A stretch of DNA of 7,712 bases. It comes from Bacillota bacterium (GTDB taxonomy: Bacteria > Bacillota > Clostridia > Christensenellales > CAG-138). The DNA lies in the NCBI GenBank assembly GCA_023453725.1, contig JAEXTB010000062.1, positions 1 to 7,712 of the forward strand, written 5' to 3'. Below the pieces are notes generated by a model. That model was not told where the DNA came from and made no database searches. It worked only from the letters and a program-made list of their open reading frames with translations. The first letter of the stretch is position 1; each line of letters begins with the position of its first letter. This document shows, piece by piece, positions 1 to 5,400 of the stretch. The translations under genes were made by a program, and so were the position numbers.

Positions 1-21
1 AGGCCACCGTGTGCTATGACT

Positions 22-45
22 GGAGGCTGCCGAATGCAGGACTCC
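22..45 (-). other. Imperfect hairpin downstream of the regulator gene
   Basis: This stem-loop starts 9 bases after the regulator's stop codon. Read on the minus strand it is GGAG, a 2-base bulge (TC), CTGC, a loop ATTCG, GCAG, a 1-base bulge (C), then CTCC. That gives eight pairs in two blocks. No T-run follows, so it does not qualify as an intrinsic terminator. It may protect the 3' end of the mRNA or be chance. I see no start of another gene in bases 1-54. Confidence 0.2.
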
Positions 46-54
46 CTTAGGAAA

Positions 55-1014
55 CTACTCTCCGGCAATGCGCAGCACGCGCTCCGCCGTATTTTCGTCG
101 GTGATCAGGATATCGAGTATATCGGCACGCAAAGCGCCCAGTATGGAGAGCACCTTGTGGTCCCCCGCCGCCATGCAGATGACCTTGCCCGCATCCCTGA
201 GTTCCTGCTCGCTGATGCCGATGATGCGCTGGTTGTACTGGTTATTTAAAAACTCGCCACGCATGTTGAAGCGGCGCGCGCCAATATCGCCTACCGCCAG
301 CGTAGGATCGGATTCAAACTGATGTATGGCCTCTTCGGGATCAAACTGAAGCTTGCTGTTATAATACTCAGGCGGCGCGCCAACGCTGACCAGCGCCACA
401 TCCAGCGTACTCCATTTTTCAATGATGGGCTGCATATACGCGCTCTTCATATGCAGATTCTTTTCCTCTATCGTCTCAGCAAGCGCTGGGGCATACATAA
501 AGGACGGCAGACCCTGAAGCTTTTCGGCCATCATGCGCACCATTTCGTTAAGCTGGTACTCCGAAGCGATGCGGTTGGTTCCGCCGATGAGCGGAATGAC
601 GTGCACGTCAAAAAGATTATCCGTATTGCGGAAGGCGGACATGCATTCATAGCAGGTCGTGCCCCAGGCAACCCCCAAGGATGAGTGGCTGCGGATTTCT
701 CCGCCCGCAATCACCGCGCCCTGTGTTGCAACGATTTTGGTCAGTATCCGCTGGAGCTTGGCGTTGACGGGGATGACAAAGCATTTTTTCAGCCCGAAAC
801 GCTCCGTCATTTTTGCCGAAAGCTCGTCGTTGTTGATTTGGGGGTTCTTAATTCTGATATCGACAATGCCGAATTCCCTTGCTTCCGTCAGTATCATGGA
901 GACGGCGGAACGCGACATGCCAAGCTGCTGCGCGATTTTTTCCTGCGTCAGGCCATCCATATAGTACATCTGTGCAGCCTGCACCAGAATGTGTATGTCA
1001 TGTCTTGTGTCCAA
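55..1014 (-). CDS. SorC-family (DeoR/LsrR-like) sugar-responsive transcriptional regulator
   Basis: This is a 319-residue cytoplasmic DNA-binding regulator, the usual length for SorC-family proteins. Residues about 20-51 form a helix-turn-helix (DGLTQEKIAQQLGMSRSAVS). Residues about 60-316 match the SorC effector-binding domain, a sugar-phosphate isomerase-like fold. Landmarks are LGVAWGTT (113-120), PLIGG (141-145), VGDIGARRFN (241-250) and GDHKVLSILGAL (284-295). Family members are normally released from or recruited to DNA by phosphorylated sugars, so an intermediate made by the adjacent kinase, such as L-xylulose 5-phosphate, is a plausible effector (inference). The start is TTG, chosen because AAGGTGG lies 7 bases upstream and because the helix-turn-helix needs this N-terminus. 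The gene is the last of the cluster and has its own promoter and probable operator (1065-1108). The family call is firm; effector and target sites are not known. Confidence 0.9.
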   Translation of the reverse strand: MDTRHDIHILVQAAQMYYMDGLTQEKIAQQLGMSRSAVSMILTEAREFGIVDIRIKNPQINNDELSAKMTERFGLKKCFVIPVNAKLQRILTKIVATQGAVIAGGEIRSHSSLGVAWGTTCYECMSAFRNTDNLFDVHVIPLIGGTNRIASEYQLNEMVRMMAEKLQGLPSFMYAPALAETIEEKNLHMKSAYMQPIIEKWSTLDVALVSVGAPPEYYNSKLQFDPEEAIHQFESDPTLAVGDIGARRFNMRGEFLNNQYNQRIIGISEQELRDAGKVICMAAGDHKVLSILGALRADILDILITDENTAERVLRIAGE

Positions 1015-1021
1015 CTGTTTA

Positions 1022-1028
1022 CCACCTT
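1022..1028 (-). promoter_or_regulatory. Ribosome binding site of the SorC-type regulator
   Basis: AAGGTGG on the minus strand lies 7 bases before the TTG at 1014. It supports this non-ATG start over the in-frame ATG at codon 17, which would remove the residues just before the helix-turn-helix. Confidence 0.7.
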
Positions 1029-1042
1029 AACACAAATATTGG

Positions 1043-1061
1043 TCGTCATAGCCTTCGTCAT
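1043..1061. repeat. Short direct repeat in the regulator leader
   Basis: TCGTCAT occurs at 1043-1049 and again at 1055-1061 on the plus strand, 12 bases apart start to start. It sits just downstream of the -10 element, around the expected transcription start and early leader of the regulator gene. It could be part of a binding site, but two copies of seven bases can arise by chance. Confidence 0.25.
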
Positions 1062-1064
1062 TTT

Positions 1065-1093
1065 ATCTTATGCCCATTGGATTTGTATGTCAA
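1065..1093 (-). promoter_or_regulatory. Sigma-70/SigA-type promoter of the regulator gene
   Basis: On the minus strand the -35 box is a perfect TTGACA (1093-1088). After a 17-base spacer comes TAAGAT (1070-1065), which matches four of six bases of the -10 consensus. The predicted start of transcription is near base 1058, leaving a leader of about 44 bases before the TTG codon at 1014. The promoter lies directly downstream of the kinase terminator, so the regulator can be expressed independently of the catabolic genes. Confidence 0.75.
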
Positions 1094-1108
1094 GAATATT
1101 TCATGACA
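1088..1108. promoter_or_regulatory. Probable operator palindrome overlapping the -35 box
   Basis: A 21-bp inverted repeat of form TGTCA-N-GAA-NNN-TTC-N-TGACA. Eight of the ten base pairs around the central base are symmetric. The left arm covers the whole -35 hexamer of the regulator's promoter (1088-1093). A protein bound here should block RNA polymerase, so negative autoregulation by the SorC-type protein is the simplest reading. The symmetry is seen directly; which protein binds is inferred. Confidence 0.6.
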
Positions 1109-1114
1109 AAAGTC

Positions 1115-1140
1115 AAAAACCCGCCACGCAAGGTGACGGG
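1115..1140 (-). terminator. Rho-independent terminator after the kinase gene
   Basis: Starting 6 bases after the kinase stop codon, the minus strand reads CCCGTCAC, loop CTTGC, GTGGCGGG, then TTTTT. The stem has eight consecutive pairs, one of them G-T. A second small inverted repeat (TGAC-TTTT-GTCA, 1115-1104) follows immediately and runs into the operator. It should end most transcripts of the catabolic operon before the regulator gene. Confidence 0.85.
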
Positions 1141-1146
1141 AATAGT

Positions 1147-2667
1147 TTAGGATTGTTCTTCCGCCCATAAGGGCGCAAGACAGCCAATCGTTTTTTGATA
1201 AAGCGCGTATTTCTGTTCATAGAGCGTTTTCTTGGATGGATCCGGCTCGCACACATAGGACGTTTTTGCAAATACGCCCGCGGCTTCAAGCAGCGATGGA
1301 AATACACCGGCCGCTACCCCCACGCACATGGCCGCGCCCATCGTACCCAGTTCTTCCCCGCCCGATACCTCTATAGGCAGTTGCAGTGCATCCGCAAACA
1401 TCTGCACCCAAATCGGTGATTTTGCGGCACCGCCCGCTATACGCACGGCCTGCGGTCTGTCACGGTAACGCAGCAGCCGCTCTATATGCGTCTTGTGTGA
1501 AAATACGACGCCCTCGTATATGGCGCGCAGCATGTGGGCCTTATGATACCTGCCGTTGAGGCCCAGGAAGCAGGATCTTGCCTCTACCTCCACGTTAGTT
1601 CCATACAGGAAGGGCAAAAATATGACGCCGCATTCCTCCTGCATTACGGAACCGACCAGAGCGTTCGCGGCATCATATACGGTTTTCCCCTGCGCCTCCA
1701 TCTGCGTTCTTTCAAATTGCAGAAAATCCTGCACAAACCATTCGAGGTTGCTTGCAGATGTGGTGCTGCCATCCATCACCAAGTAATAGCCGTCAATGCA
1801 GTAAGCGGATTTGAGCATCAGGTCACGAGCCAAAGGCGCCTGCTTGCTGATATACTCATTGACGCTCCATGTCCCCGCGATCAGGCAAAGCCTGCTTTCA
1901 TCCGTAATACCCGTGGCAATGGCACAGGCGATGATATCGATCATCCCGCCCGCGACCGGCGTGCCCGCAGGCAGCCCTGTCTCTTCCGCCGCGCGTGCCG
2001 AAATGACGCCGCAGATCCCGCTTGAGGGTAAAAGCGGCGGAAAAAGGCGGATACAATCTGGGATCTCCATCGCCTCAAACAGGCTTTCGTCATAACGCAG
2101 GCTACTCTGGTTGAGCACGCCCCCAGCTGACGCATTGGTGATCTCGGCATATGCCTCTCCCGTCAGACAGAAGCGGATATAATCATTGCAGCCGAGCGCC
2201 CACTTCGCTTTTTTTATGGCATCCGGCTCATACTGCTGTAAATGACGAAGCAGCGGGCCCGGCTGACCGGCATACGCCACGAGCATTGTCTTTTCAAACA
2301 TGCTTTGGATTACGCCTGTTTTCTCAAGCCGGCGGATAAACGCCTTTGCGCGCACATCGGTGGAATAAATACCGTTTCTTACTGGCCTTGCATCCGCATC
2401 CACCAAGTACAGGCCGTTGCCATGCCCCGAAACCGAAACGCCGAGAATATCCGCACTGTTGATGCCCGCTTTTTGTACAACCTCGCGCAGTACGGCGCAA
2501 TTCGCCGCCCAGAGCGCTGCCATATCCCGCTCCACCTCGCCATTCGTGCCGAGTATGGGCCGGATGCCGGTACGCGCACAGGCAAGCGCGTTGCCGCACA
2601 CATCGTAGAGTGCGGCTTTTACCACCGTCCCGCCATTGTCCAGCCCCAGCAAATACCGTTTGCTCAT
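1147..2667 (-). CDS. lyxK: FGGY-family sugar kinase, L-xylulokinase (LyxK)-like
   Basis: A 506-residue cytoplasmic carbohydrate kinase of normal FGGY length. It probably phosphorylates L-xylulose with ATP to L-xylulose 5-phosphate. The N-terminal ATPase fold opens with LGLDNGGTVVKAALYD (7-22). GEVERDMAALW (43-53) and STDVRA (102-107) resemble E. coli LyxK. D244 in AGGMIDIIACAIATGI (239-254) is the expected catalytic base. GTWSVNEY (265-272), FLPFLYGTN (350-358), YEGVVFSHKTHIERL (384-398) and the ATP-site motif AGGAAKSPIWVQMFADAL (411-428) complete the family pattern. Start ATG has AAAAGGAG 5 bases upstream. The neighbouring UlaE-type epimerase uses exactly the product expected of LyxK, which favours L-xylulose, though related FGGY enzymes act on other ketoses and on pentitols, so the substrate remains inferred. 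It ends just before the terminator, as the last catabolic gene. Confidence 0.85.
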   Translation of the reverse strand: MSKRYLLGLDNGGTVVKAALYDVCGNALACARTGIRPILGTNGEVERDMAALWAANCAVLREVVQKAGINSADILGVSVSGHGNGLYLVDADARPVRNGIYSTDVRAKAFIRRLEKTGVIQSMFEKTMLVAYAGQPGPLLRHLQQYEPDAIKKAKWALGCNDYIRFCLTGEAYAEITNASAGGVLNQSSLRYDESLFEAMEIPDCIRLFPPLLPSSGICGVISARAAEETGLPAGTPVAGGMIDIIACAIATGITDESRLCLIAGTWSVNEYISKQAPLARDLMLKSAYCIDGYYLVMDGSTTSASNLEWFVQDFLQFERTQMEAQGKTVYDAANALVGSVMQEECGVIFLPFLYGTNVEVEARSCFLGLNGRYHKAHMLRAIYEGVVFSHKTHIERLLRYRDRPQAVRIAGGAAKSPIWVQMFADALQLPIEVSGGEELGTMGAAMCVGVAAGVFPSLLEAAGVFAKTSYVCEPDPSKKTLYEQKYALYQKTIGCLAPLWAEEQS

Positions 2668-2707
2668 ACTCGCTCCTTTTCAGGCTGAAGGCGCGTGCCG
2701 ATGTCGC

Positions 2708-3226
2708 TTAGAGCAGATCGGCAGGCGAATCCACCACTTTGATGCGCTTCTCTTCCGGTATTGTCTTACATACGCAGTCATTCACGTACGCGCGTTCAGG
2801 CAATGCGCACAATATATGTACTTCGCCGCAGCCATACGGAAATCCTGCCTGGTGCCATACGCCGGGCCGTGTGACGACAAGCGTACCTTTGGGGATCAGG
2901 AATACTTCCATGCTGTCCCACGGCTCTTCGTCTTCCTGACAGGCGGGCGTCACATGCATCAGGTAATCGCCATCCAGACAGAGGATCGCCTCACAGGTAT
3001 GGTTGTGATACTCCGCATTCTCAATGAGCCATTCCTCTTTGGCGCGCACCACGCAACAGGAATACGAAACCATATTGGTGCTGCCAAGCGTCTGCTGCAC
3101 CATATCACGGTAAAACTCCACCGGCGGTTCCCCAAAGCGGACGCCTCCCGGCGCAAGAATACTCGCATATGACCCATACGGCGCGAACGCGTCTCGGGTC
3201 AGAAGCCGATAGCCGATTGTTCTCAT
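2708..3226 (-). CDS. Small cupin protein of the ureidoglycolate lyase (AllA)-like superfamily, function unknown
   Basis: A 172-residue protein with an N-terminal part like AllA (LLTRDAFAPYGSY, 8-20; VEFYRDM, 36-42). A beta-barrel core follows: YHNHTCEAILCLDGDYLMHV (73-92), then EVFLIPKGTLVVTRPGVWHQ (107-126), and an end like AllA (VNDCVCKTIPEE, 148-159). H74, H76, E79 and H125 are candidate metal or active-site residues. E. coli AllA is about 160 residues and cleaves ureidoglycolate, but no purine or allantoin gene is present here and all neighbours act on pentoses. A sugar-related role, for example handling a ring form or lactone, is a guess. The start is the ATG at 3226, which has GGAGGG 5 bases upstream; a longer frame back to 3307 would overlap the dehydrogenase gene and lacks this support. 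Fold call fairly firm, function open. Confidence 0.72.
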   Translation of the reverse strand: MRTIGYRLLTRDAFAPYGSYASILAPGGVRFGEPPVEFYRDMVQQTLGSTNMVSYSCCVVRAKEEWLIENAEYHNHTCEAILCLDGDYLMHVTPACQEDEEPWDSMEVFLIPKGTLVVTRPGVWHQAGFPYGCGEVHILCALPERAYVNDCVCKTIPEEKRIKVVDSPADLL

Positions 3227-3231
3227 ATATT

Positions 3232-3237
3232 CCCTCC
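3232..3237 (-). promoter_or_regulatory. Ribosome binding site of the AllA-like gene
   Basis: GGAGGG, 5 bases before the ATG at 3226, sits in the 13-base gap after the dehydrogenase stop codon. It fixes the start at 3226 and indicates tight coupling of the two genes. Confidence 0.8.
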
Positions 3238-3239
3238 GC

Positions 3240-4400
3240 CTAGAAGGAAGCCTCGAGGACTTTACGCACATCCTCCGCCGATATGGGCGCTGCAGGATCA
3301 ATCTCACAGCCGCCGCTCATATAGCCGATGGTGCCTTCAATAATTTTATCAAAGTCCTCACGCCGCACGCCCTGCTTGGAGAGCGGGGTATCCATGCCGA
3401 TATCCCGGATCAATTCTTCCACCGCCTGCACGGTTTTTTCCGTCGTCCAGCCTTCGGGCACAACGTTATGGCCGCACAGCCAAGCGCCGATCCGTTTGTA
3501 TTTATCCGGGCTCTTATCCATGCTGTGCCGCATTGCAGCCGGGGTCATGGCGGCAAGGCTCTCGCCATGCACAGTGTTGCAGACGCCGCCCACTGCATGC
3601 GCCATCGCATGGCACATGGTAATTACCGCAATGGCGATGCCGTATCCGGAGAAGGTATCCGCAAGCGCCATCATGACGCGCGCCTCGACATCGCTTCCAT
3701 CCTCAACTACCCTGCGCAGGTATTTGCCCACCAACTTGATGGATTTCTCGCAGTATAAGTCGGAGAATGGCGTTGCGCTCTTGCTGGTATAAGCCTCGAT
3801 CGCATGCGCCAGTACGTCATATCCGGTCGACGCCGTCATTTTCTTGGGAAGGGAGACCATCAGCTCCGGGTCCACGATGGCAACCTTTGCAAACAGCAGC
3901 GGGGAACCTGCGCCGGGCTTTTCGCCGGTTTCCGTATTGGTAATAACGGAATAAGGGGAGATGTGGCTGCCGGTGCCCGAAGTCGTCGTTACGGCAATGA
4001 TGGGCAGCGCCGCATAAATCGGCTTTTCGCCCATCCAATAGCGCCATAGATCGTCCCCGCCCTGCGCTACCGCTACAGCGATGCATTTGGCCGCGTCAAT
4101 CGCGCTGCCGCCGCCTATGCCAATGATGACATCGCAATTCTCCCGTTTTGCAAGCTCCGCGCCGACAAGCGCCTCATGCAGATGGGGGTTCGGGGATACG
4201 TCGCAGAAATACACGCTTTCTACGCCCTCGTTGTGTAAATATCCCTCAATTCTGCCCACCAGCCCGCTGGTTTGGAAGAACGGGCCTGTCGTCACGAGGA
4301 GCGCTTTTTTCCCATGTGCTTTTACATGCGTCCCGATTGTTTGAAGCTTTTTTAACCCAAAGATGACGTTCACCGGTACAAAATTCTCAAATTCCAACAT
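3240..4400 (-). CDS. Iron-containing (group III) alcohol dehydrogenase, possible pentitol dehydrogenase
   Basis: A 386-residue cytosolic NAD(P)-dependent alcohol dehydrogenase, normal family length. The N-terminal nucleotide-binding half has GIGGGSAIDAAK (94-105) and TTTSGTGSHISPYSVITN (138-155). The C-terminal helical half carries the four metal ligands expected from FucO-type enzymes: D195 and H199 in GYDVLAHAIEAY, H264 in TMCHAMAHAVGG and H278 in NTVHGE. The Asp that restricts FucO to NAD is replaced here (TTGP, 37-40), so NADP use is possible. In this operon it could oxidise xylitol or L-arabinitol at C4 to L-xylulose, feeding the kinase; this is inference from context, since Fe-ADH substrates cannot be read from sequence. 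The start is the ATG at 4400. A GTG three codons upstream lies inside the Shine-Dalgarno sequence itself. The epimerase gene ends 51 bases upstream. Confidence 0.9.
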   Translation of the reverse strand: MLEFENFVPVNVIFGLKKLQTIGTHVKAHGKKALLVTTGPFFQTSGLVGRIEGYLHNEGVESVYFCDVSPNPHLHEALVGAELAKRENCDVIIGIGGGSAIDAAKCIAVAVAQGGDDLWRYWMGEKPIYAALPIIAVTTTSGTGSHISPYSVITNTETGEKPGAGSPLLFAKVAIVDPELMVSLPKKMTASTGYDVLAHAIEAYTSKSATPFSDLYCEKSIKLVGKYLRRVVEDGSDVEARVMMALADTFSGYGIAIAVITMCHAMAHAVGGVCNTVHGESLAAMTPAAMRHSMDKSPDKYKRIGAWLCGHNVVPEGWTTEKTVQAVEELIRDIGMDTPLSKQGVRREDFDKIIEGTIGYMSGGCEIDPAAPISAEDVRKVLEASF

Positions 4401-4408
4401 ACTGTCCA

Positions 4409-4414
4409 CTCCTT
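4409..4414 (-). promoter_or_regulatory. Ribosome binding site of the Fe-dehydrogenase
   Basis: AAGGAG lies 8 bases before the ATG at 4400. Its last G is also the first base of the in-frame GTG at 4409, which therefore cannot be the start served by this site. Confidence 0.8.
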
Positions 4415-4451
4415 TTCCTATTTCTAATCGATAGACCTTTACACACTCAGG

Positions 4452-5312
4452 TCATGCTCCCGTCAGGGCGGTGAGCGTCCTCGCTTCTTCCTGCTTGCTC
4501 AGCAGAAACTCCCTTGCCCTTTTCACATCCGGTATGGAGTTGAGGTCGTCATCCGACCACATTTCCACCACGAACGGTCCCTTGTAGCCGATGCTATCAA
4601 TCAGCTTAAAGAACCGTGTAAAATCCACAATTCCTTCTCCAAACCCCACGCGCCTGAACTCGTTTTCCCGCGTATCTTTGAGGTGTATCGCCGCGATATG
4701 GCCGCAGCCCACATGAAAATCCGCCTCGATATCCACCTTGCGCGAAGAAAGATTGCCAATATCCGGGTACACGCTCAGCCAGGGCGAGCCAATCTCCTTG
4801 ATATAGGCCATGATGCTTGCGATGGAGCCCATAAGATCCGTATCCATCGTTTCTATGGCCAGCATGACGCCGTAACGCGCGGCGTTATCCACACATTCTC
4901 TGAGAGATTGCGCAAACAGCGCCCGCGTTGTCTCATCCGACTCATTGTAGTACTCGTCGTATCCGGCAAGCTGTATGACGCGCACGCCCACCCCGACAGA
5001 AAGCTTGATGGCAAGCTTAATCAGCTCCACGCCCTTATCCCGCACCTGCTTTTCCCTGCTGCCAATGGGAAAGCGACGGTTGCCGCTTAAGCACATTGTC
5101 AAAACAGGTACGCCCGTCTTTAATACGGCATTGCGTATGGTTTCCTGCGTCTGCTGCCCCTGGTACAGCCTTTCGAGCCGTCCATCCGACTCGTCTATGC
5201 TCATTTCCATAAAGTCGTATCCCGCATACTTTGCAAATGAAAGCTTTTCTTCCCATGTCAGATAAGCGGGCAGCGCCTTTTCATATAATCCGAATAAATT
5301 CACCGAATCCAC
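4452..5312 (-). CDS. ulaE: L-xylulose/L-ribulose-5-phosphate 3-epimerase, UlaE/SgbU type
   Basis: A 286-residue TIM-barrel sugar-phosphate epimerase, nearly the length of E. coli UlaE (284), which interconverts L-xylulose 5-phosphate and L-ribulose 5-phosphate. It follows the UlaE pattern throughout: GLYEKALP (8-15), FMEMSIDESDGRLERL (34-49), MCLSGNRRFPIGS (73-85), RVIQLAGYDEYY (111-122), YPDIGNLS (182-189), HLKDT (210-214), FGEGIVDF (224-231) and VVEMWSDD (248-255). The expected metal ligands are E154, D184, H210 and E250. The start is GTG with GAGGTG 5 bases upstream; the N-terminus then aligns with UlaE. It follows the permease by 88 bases and precedes the dehydrogenase by 51. The enzyme links the kinase's presumed product to L-ribulose 5-phosphate; the 4-epimerase that would complete the route to D-xylulose 5-phosphate is not in the window. 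UlaE and SgbU orthologues cannot be told apart from sequence alone. Confidence 0.9.
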   Translation of the reverse strand: MDSVNLFGLYEKALPAYLTWEEKLSFAKYAGYDFMEMSIDESDGRLERLYQGQQTQETIRNAVLKTGVPVLTMCLSGNRRFPIGSREKQVRDKGVELIKLAIKLSVGVGVRVIQLAGYDEYYNESDETTRALFAQSLRECVDNAARYGVMLAIETMDTDLMGSIASIMAYIKEIGSPWLSVYPDIGNLSSRKVDIEADFHVGCGHIAAIHLKDTRENEFRRVGFGEGIVDFTRFFKLIDSIGYKGPFVVEMWSDDDLNSIPDVKRAREFLLSKQEEARTLTALTGA

Positions 5313-5353
5313 AAAAGCACCTCAAGCATACACTTATTGCTGCAAGCCCTAAT

Positions 5354-5373
5354 AGGACATTCCCATGCGTCCT
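5354..5373 (-). other. Intergenic hairpin between permease and epimerase genes
   Basis: In the 88-base gap between the second permease and the epimerase, the minus strand reads AGGAC, a 2-base bulge (GC), AT, loop GGGA, AT, GTCCT. This is seven pairs closed by a GNRA-type tetraloop. No T-run follows, so termination is unlikely. It could mark an mRNA processing or stability site separating transporter from enzyme expression. No convincing promoter was found in the gap. Confidence 0.3.
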
Positions 5374-5400
5374 CAAGTCCAACACTCGCTGCGCGTCCTG

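Noticed and set aside
685..1170. Plus-strand open frame of 161 codons opposite the regulator
   Set aside because: It is antisense to a clearly conserved SorC-family gene, runs across the terminator and promoter, and shows no recognisable domain.
1147..2667. Kinase as LsrK (autoinducer-2 kinase) or D-xylulokinase
   Set aside because: Its motifs (GEVERDMAALW, AGGMIDIIACAIATG, FLPFLYGTN, YEGVVFSHKTH) follow LyxK more closely, and the UlaE-type epimerase fits an L-xylulose kinase.
1534..2688. Long plus-strand frames (163 and 148 codons) opposite the kinase gene
   Set aside because: They mirror the well-conserved FGGY kinase coding sequence, are rich in Arg, His and Cys as antisense frames of GC-rich genes tend to be, and match no family I know.
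2679..2689. Odd palindrome TTCAG-G-CTGAA before the kinase gene
   Set aside because: It is short, has a one-base centre unsuited to a hairpin, does not resemble the operator dyad and has no promoter beside it.
3227..3307. Longer N-terminus for the AllA-like protein, starting at 3307
   Set aside because: It would overlap the dehydrogenase by 68 bases, and the added residues do not resemble the AllA N-terminus. A strong ribosome site serves the ATG at 3226.
4401..4409. GTG at 4409 as start of the dehydrogenase
   Set aside because: The GTG overlaps the AAGGAG ribosome site, so no spacing is left; the ATG at 4400 has the proper 8-base spacing.
5337..5345. Palindrome TTGC-T-GCAA before the epimerase
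   Set aside because: Nine bases with a one-base centre are expected by chance, and no promoter boxes flank it.
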